Positions 25,233 through 32,895 of a stretch of 57,563 nucleotides of DNA are shown here, one piece after another. A program made the translations under genes and the position numbers. The first letter of the stretch is position 1, and each line of letters starts with the position of its first letter. The stretch covers positions 1-57,563 of the forward strand of contig PKRG01000017.1 of the NCBI GenBank assembly GCA_017577575.1, in the 5' to 3' direction. A model generated the notes under the pieces. It was not told the origin of the DNA. It ran no database searches and worked only from the letters and a program-made list of their open reading frames with translations. The DNA comes from Acidimicrobiia bacterium. Its GTDB lineage: Bacteria; Actinomycetota; Acidimicrobiia; Spongiisociales; ZC4RG35.

Positions 25233-25615
25233 TCCTCCTCCCGTCCCCGGATCTGTTCGGTGAGCGCCCAGACCAGGTCCTTGATGCTGACCATCCCGAT
25301 CAGCTGGCCCTGCTTGACGACAGGGAGGTGGCGGTACCCGGCCGCCATCATCCATTCGGCCGCCTCGGTGACGGCGACGTCGCTTTCGAGGAGGTCGGGC
25401 TCGGGAGTCATGATCGCCTTCACGATCCCTTGCGTCTTGCCCTCGGCCACGGCCCGCAGCACGTCCCGTTCGGTGACGATGCCGACGATGTCCGTGTCGT
25501 CCATCACGAGGAGCGATCCGACGTCGTCAGCGATCATCTGCTTGGCCGCTTCGACGATCGGGGTGTCGGCGCTGCAAGTTCCCACCTCGCCGGCCACCAG
25601 TTCTTCGACGATCAC
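25229..25615 (-). CDS. CBS-pair domain protein
   Basis: Protein of 128 residues made of two CBS repeats (about 1-60 and 65-125), without other domains. Such proteins bind AMP, ATP or NAD. It sits first in a two-gene operon with the dosR-like gene, whose start overlaps its stop as ATGA. A near-perfect GGGGAC/GTCCCC palindrome lies about 57 bases upstream of its start, so the operon is probably autoregulated. By size and regulator link it resembles M. tuberculosis Hrp1. Confidence 0.88.
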   Translation of the reverse strand: MIVEELVAGEVGTCSADTPIVEAAKQMIADDVGSLLVMDDTDIVGIVTERDVLRAVAEGKTQGIVKAIMTPEPDLLESDVAVTEAAEWMMAAGYRHLPVVKQGQLIGMVSIKDLVWALTEQIRGREEE

Positions 25616-25671
25616 GGTTGGCTCCTTTCACCCGTCTGGCTCCATGGTCGCGACCGGCCCTGGCCGTGTCG

Positions 25672-25688
25672 TGGGGACAAGGTCCCCA
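25672..25688 (-). promoter_or_regulatory. DosR-like operator box 3 (upstream of CBS-dosR operon)
   Basis: TGGGGAC-AAG-GTCCCCA is a perfect 7-base inverted repeat with a three-base centre. It is the best copy of the motif in the island and lies 57 to 73 bases upstream of the start of the CBS gene, the place expected for an activator such as DosR. Confidence 0.6.
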
Positions 25689-25725
25689 GCACAAGGGTAG
25701 AAAGGCAGTTCGGGGATGCCCGGGC

Positions 25726-27192
25726 TCAGCGCCGTTGGGTGCCGTTGGTGAGGATGTCTTCGAGTTGGCCGAGCTCGCGGGTGTCGGCGAGGACTGTCAG
25801 GCGGTCGCCCGATTCGATCACGGTCGGCCCTTGGGGGACTAGGTAGTCCTCGCCGCGGTTGACGAGCACCACCCACACCCCTTCCGGCAGATCCAGCTCC
25901 ACGACCCGCTTGCCGACCACCCACGAGCCGTCCCGGATCTCGATCTCGTGCAGTCTCCGACCCGTCGTGGCTCCCCCGACGATCTCCTCCCGCTCGCCCG
26001 ACACGTCCGGTTCGGGTGCCTCGAGCTTCAGCCACCGCGCCACCACCGGGATGGTCGTGCCCTGCAGGGCGACCGAGAGGATCACGACGAAGAACACGGC
26101 GTTGAAGATGAGGTTGGCGTGCTCCACGCCGGATGCGAGCGGGAAGGTGGCGAGGATGATCGGGACGGCGCCGCGCAACCCCACCCACGACACGAACGCC
26201 CGCTGGCGGTGGTTCCATCGCCGTCCCCCCAGCGACAGCCACACCGCCACCGGCCTCGCCACCAGCATCAGGGCTGCCGCCAGTGCCAGGCCGGGCACGA
26301 TCACCCGGATGACCTGGGTGGGGTAGACGAGGAGACCTAGGAGCAGGAACATCGTGATCTGCATCAGCCAGCTGATCCCGTCGTGGAAGCGGGTGAGCGT
26401 CCGCTTGTGCAGCAGCCGGTGGCGGGCCATGGTGATGCCTGCCAGGTACACGGCGAGGAAGCCGCTCCCTCCCAGCACGGCGGTCAGGGAGTAGATCAAC
26501 AGGACCAGAGCCAGGGTGAGAACCGGGTAGAGGCCCTCGTACTCGAGCTTGATCTTGTTGACCATCCACACGGCGATACGTCCCGAGGCGATTCCGATCG
26601 CCGTGCCCACCACCAGTTGCTGGACGAGGAGCACCACCAGCTCCCAGGCGGTGGCCTCGGGCATGAGGATCAGCGTCGTGAACCCGACGGTCAGGAACAC
26701 GGCCGTGGGGTCGTTGGAGGCCGACTCGAACTCGAGCAGCGGACGGAGAGGCGGGCGCAGGCTGATTCCCCGGGACCGGAGGATCGAGAAGACCGCGGCG
26801 GCGTCGGTCGACGACACGATCGAGCCGACCAGGAAACCCAGCGGCCAGTCGATGTCGAAGATGAACACGGCTGCCGCCCCGGTGACGAGGGCGGTGACGG
26901 TGGTGCCGAAAGTGGCCAGCACCATGCCCGGGGCGAGGATGGGGCGGACCGCGGTCCACCGGGTGTCCAGACCGCCGGAGAAGAGGATCAACGCCAGGGC
27001 CACCGAGCCGATGGCGCTGGCGAGGGGGGCGTCGTCGAAGTCGATCCCCCCGGGGCCGTCGGCTCCGGCGAGCATCCCGATGCACAAGAAGAGGAGCAAC
27101 GCGGGGATGCCCAGGCGAGCCGACACCTTCCCCGCGATCACCCCGGCCAGCAGCAGAATCGCTCCGACGAGGATCGGTTCAGCTGGAGGCAC
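25726..27192 (-). CDS. Cation/proton antiporter (CPA1, NhaP2/CvrA type)
   Basis: Membrane antiporter of 488 residues that exchanges K+ or Na+ for protons. About twelve to thirteen helices fill residues 1-390. Ion-site signatures are LALILFSGGLDT, SIVSSTDAAAVFS and ESASNDPTAVFL. A C-terminal TrkA-C-like domain (about 400-488; HEIEIRDGSWVVGKRVVELDLP and GDRLTVLAD) probably senses nucleotides. It lies upstream of the stress island on the same strand; 110 bases separate its stop from the CBS start. It may protect internal pH or potassium. Confidence 0.9.
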   Translation of the reverse strand: MPPAEPILVGAILLLAGVIAGKVSARLGIPALLLFLCIGMLAGADGPGGIDFDDAPLASAIGSVALALILFSGGLDTRWTAVRPILAPGMVLATFGTTVTALVTGAAAVFIFDIDWPLGFLVGSIVSSTDAAAVFSILRSRGISLRPPLRPLLEFESASNDPTAVFLTVGFTTLILMPEATAWELVVLLVQQLVVGTAIGIASGRIAVWMVNKIKLEYEGLYPVLTLALVLLIYSLTAVLGGSGFLAVYLAGITMARHRLLHKRTLTRFHDGISWLMQITMFLLLGLLVYPTQVIRVIVPGLALAAALMLVARPVAVWLSLGGRRWNHRQRAFVSWVGLRGAVPIILATFPLASGVEHANLIFNAVFFVVILSVALQGTTIPVVARWLKLEAPEPDVSGEREEIVGGATTGRRLHEIEIRDGSWVVGKRVVELDLPEGVWVVLVNRGEDYLVPQGPTVIESGDRLTVLADTRELGQLEDILTNGTQRR

Positions 27193-27327
27193 GTGTTTTC
27201 CCCTCGGGGTGGTCGGTCGGTGGGCCGCATCGTACCCAACCGCCCGGCTCGGCCGTCCGGAGGGGCCGAGCCGGCCGGTCTTCTCTAGGCTGTCACCTCA
27301 TCCGGTGGGTGACGCGGGGGACCTGAA

Positions 27328-28416
27328 ATGCGACCGATCCGACCCATGGACGACGAGAGCTTCGCCCGACGAGCCGCCCAGGAGCTCGTCGAGCGGCGCT
27401 CCCGGCGCCGTCTCCGAGCCGCGTGGCGCAAGGTGCTCCGCCTCACCTTCGATCCGGAGAGGTACCGGAGGCTCCTGGCGAGGATCGGGCTCGTCGCGGG
27501 GCTGGCCGGCACCGCCGCCGCGGCGGCATACAGCCTGGCGGCCGGAAGGCACTACGGGCTGGTCTTCCTGGCGCTCTTCGTGGGCGTGCCGCTGTTGCGG
27601 CAGCTGTTCTCGCTGATGCGTTTCCCGCTCGGCTGGCTGCGCGCCGCCGTCTCCGTTCTCGCCCATCGCCTGGAAGCCTCCCGGGACATCGCCGCCCACC
27701 ACGGGGGCCGTCTGGCGAAGGGGTTCCGGCCGGACCCGGCGGTCCTCGCCGAGTTCGGTGTCGCTCCGTCTCCCGCCCCTCTGGCGCTCGAGGATCTCGC
27801 CGCCAGGGCGACGCAGGCGATCGTGGACGGCGAGGCGACCGAGGAGCTGCTCGCCCTGGACTTCATCGGCATGCGCCACGCCGGCGATTTCGCCGAGGCG
27901 GCGTCGGTGTTGTACACGCCGGAAGAGCTGGAGGAGATGGCACGGCGGAGGGGCGTCGCCTCCTCCGCGGTGTTGCATTGGCTGGAGACGGACCCGTACT
28001 CGTTCGCAGAGCTGGCCCTGGAGGGGGTGACTCCCCCCGGGAGGAACTCCGACCTGTCGCCGGTGACCCACTATCTGCTGTGCGCTGTCGATCGGATGGA
28101 GGACGAGGACCCCGCTTTCGTCCTCGGGCTGGCGGCCGGGTTCCCTCACCCGGCGTCGCTGGAGCCGAGGGTCAGATCCCACAGGTGGATGTCGGAGGCT
28201 CGGCGTTTCGCCGAGGAGTCGTCCCGGCGCACCGCCGCGATCAGGGCCGCGGCGTCGAACCGACTGCTCCAGCTGGCGGAGGAGCGGGAGCACGCGGGTG
28301 ACTTCGACCGGATCGACGAGCTGCGGGAACTGGCGGAGGCCGTCGCCGCCTCCGACGACGAGATGCTGGACCGCCACTCGTCGGTCCTCTACCGGATCCT
28401 GGGCCCTTCCCTCTGA
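27328..28416 (+). CDS. Membrane protein of unknown function
   Basis: Unrecognised protein of 362 residues. A basic N-terminal part (1-50) is followed by two hydrophobic helices (about 52-72 and 75-95), then an amphipathic region to 125 and a long soluble domain (130-362) rich in Glu, Arg and Ala. The soluble part includes LEEMARRRGVASSAVLHWLE and a likely helical repeat at the C terminus. A TAGGCT -10 box lies at 27286-27291, 37 bases upstream, and GGGGGACC is the probable ribosome-binding site. It is divergent from the antiporter gene. No enzymatic motif was found. Confidence 0.7.
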   Translation: MRPIRPMDDESFARRAAQELVERRSRRRLRAAWRKVLRLTFDPERYRRLLARIGLVAGLAGTAAAAAYSLAAGRHYGLVFLALFVGVPLLRQLFSLMRFPLGWLRAAVSVLAHRLEASRDIAAHHGGRLAKGFRPDPAVLAEFGVAPSPAPLALEDLAARATQAIVDGEATEELLALDFIGMRHAGDFAEAASVLYTPEELEEMARRRGVASSAVLHWLETDPYSFAELALEGVTPPGRNSDLSPVTHYLLCAVDRMEDEDPAFVLGLAAGFPHPASLEPRVRSHRWMSEARRFAEESSRRTAAIRAAASNRLLQLAEEREHAGDFDRIDELRELAEAVAASDDEMLDRHSSVLYRILGPSL

Positions 28417-28420
28417 CGGG

Positions 28421-28924
28421 TCAGGGCTCCCAGGTGGCGAACCCCATCGAGCGGTAGAGGCGGAGCGCCGGTTCGTTGTCGGACACCACGCGCAGGCCGA
28501 CCGATGCGGCGCCCGCACGGTGGAGGGCGTCGAGACACCGGCCTATCAGCAAACGGGCGATCCCCTGTCGGCGGTGCTCCCGGTCGACGAAGAGCTCGAT
28601 GATGAACGGTCCTTTCGGGGTGTCGTCCCACGGCGCTTCCTTCACGGTGAGGACGGCGCCGACGATCTGGTCGTGGCGGATCGCCACCGCCGAGGCCTCC
28701 GGCCAGAGCTCTCCGTAGTCTCCATCGAAGGAGGCTTCGATGTCGGCGGTCGCCTCGGCGACGTCGGCTCCGGCGACGCCGGGCTCGTAGGCGGAGAAGT
28801 ACAGGGCGCCGAGGAGGGGGATGTCGGACCTCGCCGGAGAGCGGACCTCGACGCCGTCGATCACGGGCGGAGGTTCTCGTGGCACCCAGCCGGCCAACTC
28901 GAGCTGGAGAGTGAGGAAGTCCAT
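28421..28924 (-). CDS. GNAT-family N-acetyltransferase
   Basis: Acetyl-CoA-dependent acetyltransferase of 167 residues. The acetyl-CoA loop is RRQGIARLLIGRCLDA (about 117-132), followed by SVGLRVVSDNEPALRLYRSM, the usual motif B. The open frame reaches 29038 but the first part is translation of the tRNA gene, so ATG 28922-28924 (MDFLTLQLELAGW) was chosen. Substrate is unknown; RimI-like or small-molecule targets are possible. Confidence 0.85.
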   Translation of the reverse strand: MDFLTLQLELAGWVPREPPPVIDGVEVRSPARSDIPLLGALYFSAYEPGVAGADVAEATADIEASFDGDYGELWPEASAVAIRHDQIVGAVLTVKEAPWDDTPKGPFIIELFVDREHRRQGIARLLIGRCLDALHRAGAASVGLRVVSDNEPALRLYRSMGFATWEP

Positions 28925-28935
28925 GACACCAACGT

Positions 28936-28971
28936 GGAGATCCTCCCGACGGATCCGACGGGAGGATCTCC
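28936..28971 (-). terminator. Hairpin terminator after tRNA-Pro
   Basis: A 13-base-pair perfect inverted repeat (28936-28948 with 28959-28971) surrounds a 10-base loop. It lies 7 bases past the CCA end of the tRNA on the minus strand and 12 bases before the GNAT start. It would end the tRNA transcript or limit readthrough into the acetyltransferase gene. No T-run follows. Confidence 0.65.
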
Positions 28972-28977
28972 CCGGGA

Positions 28978-29054
28978 TGGTCGGGACGGCGGGATTTGAA
29001 CCCACGACCTCAGCGTCCCGAACGCTGCGCGCTACCAAACTGCGCCACGTCCCG
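28978..29054 (-). tRNA. tRNA-Pro (anticodon CGG)
   Basis: The minus strand folds as a full tRNA: acceptor CGGGACG with CGTCCCG (7 pairs), D-arm GCGC-AGTTTGGTA-GCGC, anticodon stem CAGCG with CGCTG around loop TTCGGGA (anticodon CGG), and T-arm with TTCAAATC loop. The discriminator is A and the CCA end is encoded. Length is 77 bases including CCA. Confidence 0.97.
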
Positions 29055-29077
29055 TGTCCACGAAAGTGTAGCCGGGG

Positions 29078-29446
29078 TCAGACGCCAGCAGGCAGAGAGA
29101 CCGCCTCGCGTAGCTGCTGGGCGGTGAACGGCTTCACCACGTAGGCGTCGGCGCCGGCCCGTCGGGCGAGGAAGCCGTCGGCGCTGCGGTCCAAGAGGAG
29201 CACCATCCTCACGTCGGGGATGTGCCCGTTCTCCACGGCGGCCCGCAGCTCTCTGACCACTGCCATGCCTCCCATCCAACGCACCTGGAGATCGATGACG
29301 ACCACCTCGGGCTGATGCCGGGAGACGGCATCGACGATCGTCTCGGGATCGGAGGTGACCTCGACCACGGTGCCGGGGTCGGTCAGCGCCGCCCGCACCT
29401 CGTTCTCCACCCAGATGTCGTCGGTCAGGAGGAGGACCCTTGCCAT
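29078..29446 (-). CDS. Stand-alone response-regulator receiver protein
   Basis: Single receiver domain of 122 residues with no output domain. The CheY signature is present: acid pair DD near 8-9 (LLLTDDIW), Asp in VVVIDLQV (about 52) and Lys in YVVKPFTA (about 104). The start MARVLLLTDD (ATG at 29444-29446) fits a receiver better than the longer open frame. It stands alone between the tRNA and nfeD with no kinase nearby, so its partner must be elsewhere. Confidence 0.85.
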   Translation of the reverse strand: MARVLLLTDDIWVENEVRAALTDPGTVVEVTSDPETIVDAVSRHQPEVVVIDLQVRWMGGMAVVRELRAAVENGHIPDVRMVLLLDRSADGFLARRAGADAYVVKPFTAQQLREAVSLPAGV

Positions 29447-29504
29447 AGCCGCAACCATAGCCACCGGCGCACGCCCCCCGGACGGAGGGGCCGGTAGGCC
29501 GACC

Positions 29505-29510
29505 TAAGAT
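29505..29510 (+). promoter_or_regulatory. -10 element of the nfeD-like gene
   Basis: TAAGAT matches TANNNT and ends ten bases before the GTG start, leaving almost no leader. The preceding 50 bases are GC-rich and carry no recognisable -35 box. Confidence 0.45.
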
Positions 29511-29520
29511 TGCCTTCCCC

Positions 29521-30783
29521 GTGAAAAGGCTCCTCCTTCCGGCCGTCCTGTTCCTCCTGGCTTGTCTGTCTCTCCCCGTGCTGGCCCAGGACGACTCGGC
29601 GCGCCTCGACGTCATCGACGTCTCCGGTCCGCTCGACGACCAAGCCCTCACGTTCATCCGCGATACGATCCTGTGGGCGGCCGAGGCCGGCTCGGAGGCG
29701 GTGATTCTCCAGCTCGACTCGCCCGGCGTGGTGGGAGACCCGGGCCTGTATGGGGAGGTGCTGGCTCTGGTCGCCGATCCGCCGCTTCCGCTGGCCGTGT
29801 GGATCGGCCCCGCCCCTGCCGTCGCCTACGGCGGGGTGGTGGACCTCCTGGCAGCCGCCCCGCTCCGCATCGCCGCTCCGGGAGCCGAGATCGGGCTCGC
29901 CGAGCCCACGATCGTCGCCGACCGTGACGACGACACGACGAGGTTCTCTCCGATCCTCGCCGAGAACTTCCTCGTCGTCGAGACCACCGTCGAAGACCTC
30001 GTCGACGTCCTGCAGCCGGCGATCCGCCAGATCGTCCAGGAGCTGGACGGGGTGAGCTTTCCGGTCCGGGGCCGGATCGTGGAGGTCTCCACGCTGACCA
30101 CCACCGAGGTGGACGGCGAGCAGGTCGTGACCACCGTTCCCGTCACGTTCCACAAGCCCGGCTACTGGGCCCGGTTCCTGCGCCTGGCGGTCACCCCCGA
30201 AGCGGCCTTCTTGTTCCTCGTCGCCGGGCTCACGGTGGCGGCGTTCGAGTTCTACGCCATCGGTCCCGGTGTCGCCGCCGCCGTGGCGGCGATCTCGCTG
30301 TTCCTGGCGTCCTACGGCATCGCCACCTTGCCGGTGAGATGGTGGGCGCTGGGCCTCGCTGCGTTGGGGTGGGCCGCCCTGACCGCCTCCTACCAGCAGG
30401 GAAGCGTGGCCACACTCACCGTGATCGGAACCGTGCTCGTCGCCGTCGGGGGCCTGTGGTACGTGGACGGCGCCCCCCAGCTGGAGATGAACCCGATCGT
30501 GACGCTGCTGATCGTCGCCGCCGTCGTCCTCTTCTACGTCGTGGCGATGCCGACGGTCGCCCGGGCCCGCTTCAGCACGCGCACGATCGGGCGTGAGCAC
30601 CTGATCGGCCGGGTCGGCGTGGCGCTGGTCGATTTCTCTCCCGACGGCGAAGTCGAGGTGGAGGGCGCCCGCTGGAAGGCGTCGGCGCATCGGGAGGCGG
30701 GCATCCGCAAGGGAACCGAGGTCCGCGTGACCGAAGTGGACGGCCTCGTTCTCGAAGTGGAGCCCGTCGCCACCGAATCCTGA
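29521..30783 (+). CDS. NfeD-like membrane protein, ClpP-class serine missing
   Basis: Protein of 420 residues with a signal peptide (1-22, ending VLAQ), an N-terminal ClpP-class domain (about 28-190), a membrane part of four to five helices (about 225-345) and a C-terminal OB-fold NfeD domain (about 350-415). In NfeD proteases the nucleophile is in a GA.AASAG motif; here the region reads IGPAPAVAYGGVVDLLAA with Gly in the Ser place, and the catalytic Lys is not seen. It is probably a non-proteolytic scaffold partner for a stomatin/flotillin-like protein, none of which is adjacent. The GTG start is leaderless. Confidence 0.82.
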   Translation: MKRLLLPAVLFLLACLSLPVLAQDDSARLDVIDVSGPLDDQALTFIRDTILWAAEAGSEAVILQLDSPGVVGDPGLYGEVLALVADPPLPLAVWIGPAPAVAYGGVVDLLAAAPLRIAAPGAEIGLAEPTIVADRDDDTTRFSPILAENFLVVETTVEDLVDVLQPAIRQIVQELDGVSFPVRGRIVEVSTLTTTEVDGEQVVTTVPVTFHKPGYWARFLRLAVTPEAAFLFLVAGLTVAAFEFYAIGPGVAAAVAAISLFLASYGIATLPVRWWALGLAALGWAALTASYQQGSVATLTVIGTVLVAVGGLWYVDGAPQLEMNPIVTLLIVAAVVLFYVVAMPTVARARFSTRTIGREHLIGRVGVALVDFSPDGEVEVEGARWKASAHREAGIRKGTEVRVTEVDGLVLEVEPVATES

Positions 30784-30842
30784 GGTCGCGAAAAATCTCT
30801 CAACTTCTTCCAGGATTTCCCTGGCGAATGCTGGCAGCCCTG

Positions 30843-30848
30843 TATAGG
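30843..30848 (+). promoter_or_regulatory. -10 element of the whiB gene at 30.9 kb
   Basis: TATAGG is a good -10 box in the 102-base gap between nfeD and whiB. A start site seven bases downstream would lie at about 30855, so the in-frame GTG at 30853 would not be in the message. This supports the TTG at 30886 as the whiB start. Confidence 0.45.
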
Positions 30849-30885
30849 TTCCGTGCCCCAGCGTTGGCAACGGAAGGGAGCGACG

Positions 30886-31140
30886 TTGTCGTCAGGAGAT
30901 TGGCAACTGCAGGCACTCTGCCGAGGGAATCACGCCCATCTGTTCTTTCCGCCTTCGACGTTCGAGAGGAAAGACGACAGAGAGCGACGTGAGGCCCGAG
31001 CCAAGGCGATCTGCAACGTCTGCCCCGTGCTGAAGGAGTGCGCCGAGTACGCGCTCACGATCCGCGAGCCCTTCGGGATCTGGGGCGGCATGACGGAAGC
31101 GGATCGCAAGGAGCTCTTCGCCGCCTCAGCTGCCAGCTGA
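30886..31140 (+). CDS. WhiB-family iron-sulfur transcription factor
   Basis: Redox-responsive DNA-binding regulator found only in actinobacteria and their phages. With the TTG start the protein has 84 residues and the four [4Fe-4S] cysteines C12, C43, C46 and C52, then the beta-turn GIWGGM. GGAAGGGAG (30872-30880) is a strong ribosome-binding site five bases ahead of the TTG; a GTG at 30853 would add 11 residues. Its C terminus lacks the AT-hook of WhiB7. It overlaps selB convergently by 15 bases. Confidence 0.92.
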   Translation: MSSGDWQLQALCRGNHAHLFFPPSTFERKDDRERREARAKAICNVCPVLKECAEYALTIREPFGIWGGMTEADRKELFAASAAS

Positions 31141-32895
31141 CCGGTCACCCCGCATCGGGGTGCGGACATCGCCCTGACGGCGGGTGAGCCGCCGCTCGTC
31201 GGCCCATTCGAGGAGCGGCACGGCGTACTTCCGCGAGATGCCCAATGCGTCCCGGAAGTCCGCCACCGTGAAGGCGTCCGGCATGGCGGCGATCGCCTCC
31301 TCGACCTGGCGGATGGCTTCGGGCAGGTAGACGAACTCGGAGGAGACCATCACCAGTTCGCCGGATCGGACCAGGTGATGGGCCACCTCCGCGTCGATGG
31401 GAAGCTCCGACAACCGCGGCGGCTGCAGGCCCGCCTCGGCGAGCAGGCGTCGCGTCTTCTCCCACTGCTCGGCCTGGGCGGCATCCAGCTCGGCCACATG
31501 GCCCGCGACCCACACCGTTGCCCCGTCGGTCTCGAGGGAGGCCGACCGCCGGGCGATGGCCGCCGCCATCTCGACCCCGGTTCCCAGCCTGCTCGCCAAC
31601 GTGGCCGTCGGCATGCCGGGCCGCAGCGGGTTGTGGCGGTGGAACTCCGCCACCGTCGCCACCGCCGACTCCTCCAGGCGCGCCTGCTCGTCGGGCGAGA
31701 CCGCGACCGCACCGAACAGCTCCGCCGCCACGGGAGCCGCCCCGGTGTGGGCGACTAGGCGGGCGAGGGCGTCGCGGCGGCGGATCTCGAGCAGCCGGGA
31801 GGCGGCGTCGGCAGGCGACAGATCCGTAGGCAAGGCCGCAGCCGACCGGAGAGCCGGTCCGCGGCGGGGCGGGGCGGGATCCAGCACCCGGCCGCCGGCG
31901 ACGACCGCCCGTCGCCCCGTCTCCCGCACGATGAAGCGGTCCCCGTAGCGCAGGGGGAGAGGGCGGTCCAGGGTGATCACCGCCCCTTCCTCCAGCAGCC
32001 GGAGCCGGGCCGTCGCCGCGGTGGTTCCGACGTGCAGCTGGAAGGCGCCGCGGCCGGTCAGCTCGTCCACGTAGCGGGCGAGCCGGATCTCGGCGGTGAA
32101 GCGGGAGGTGGTGTCCCATCGGCCGGGCAGGCCCAACATCGCCCCTCTCCCCAGGTCCTCGGGGGCATCGGCCAGGTTCACCGCCACCCGCCGGTGTGCC
32201 TCGACACGCTCGTGTTCCCGCTCGTGGCTCTCCAACCCCCGCACCCGCACGTCGACCCCCCCGGGGTGGACCCGCAACGTGTCCCCGACCCGGAGCGGTC
32301 CTCCGAGCAAGGTCCCGGTGACCACGGTTCCCGCTCCGGTGACGGTGAAGCGGCGGTCGACCCACAGCCGGGGATCGTCGCCTTCTTCCGGATCGGGGAT
32401 CGCTCGGTCGAGGGCGGCGAGCAGCTCGTCGAGGCCCCGGCGGGTGCGCCCCGACACCGTCACGACGGGAGAGCCCTCGAGGCTCGTGCCCTCGAGCCGT
32501 TCGATCACCTCGAGCGTGGCCAGCCCCAGGGTCTCGTCGTCGACGAGGTCGGACTTGGTGACGGCGACCACACCCCTGCTAGCGCCGAGGAGGTCGAGGA
32601 CCGCCAGGTGCTCTTCCGACTGCGGCATCCATCCCTCGTCGGCGGCCACCACCAACAGGGCGACGTCGATCGCCTCCACCCCGGCGAGCATGTTCTTGAT
32701 GAACCGCTCGTGGCCGGGGACGTCGACGAAAGAGACCTCCCGGCCCGACGGCAGCGTCGTCCACCCGAAACCGAGGTCGATCGTCAGGCCGCGCCGCTTC
32801 TCCTCCTCCCAGCGGTCGGGATCGCGGCCGGTGATGGCCGCCACCAAGGTGGATTTCCCGTGGTCCACGTGACCAGCGGTGCCGATGACGGTCAT
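31126..32895 (-). CDS. selB: Selenocysteine-specific elongation factor SelB
   Basis: GTPase of 589 residues that delivers Sec-tRNA to in-frame UGA codons marked by a SECIS hairpin. GTP-binding motifs are GHVDHGKST (8-16), DVPGHE and TKSD; two beta-barrel domains follow and four winged-helix repeats fill the C terminus (about 380-589). Its start overlaps the selA stop as ATGA, giving a selA-selB operon. No selD, selC or evident selenoprotein gene is in the window, so users of this machinery are elsewhere. Confidence 0.95.
   Translation of the reverse strand: MTVIGTAGHVDHGKSTLVAAITGRDPDRWEEEKRRGLTIDLGFGWTTLPSGREVSFVDVPGHERFIKNMLAGVEAIDVALLVVAADEGWMPQSEEHLAVLDLLGASRGVVAVTKSDLVDDETLGLATLEVIERLEGTSLEGSPVVTVSGRTRRGLDELLAALDRAIPDPEEGDDPRLWVDRRFTVTGAGTVVTGTLLGGPLRVGDTLRVHPGGVDVRVRGLESHEREHERVEAHRRVAVNLADAPEDLGRGAMLGLPGRWDTTSRFTAEIRLARYVDELTGRGAFQLHVGTTAATARLRLLEEGAVITLDRPLPLRYGDRFIVRETGRRAVVAGGRVLDPAPPRRGPALRSAAALPTDLSPADAASRLLEIRRRDALARLVAHTGAAPVAAELFGAVAVSPDEQARLEESAVATVAEFHRHNPLRPGMPTATLASRLGTGVEMAAAIARRSASLETDGATVWVAGHVAELDAAQAEQWEKTRRLLAEAGLQPPRLSELPIDAEVAHHLVRSGELVMVSSEFVYLPEAIRQVEEAIAAMPDAFTVADFRDALGISRKYAVPLLEWADERRLTRRQGDVRTPMRGDRSAGS

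Noticed and set aside
28925..29038. N-terminal extension of the GNAT gene
   Set aside because: The extra codons are translated tRNA-Pro and terminator sequence.
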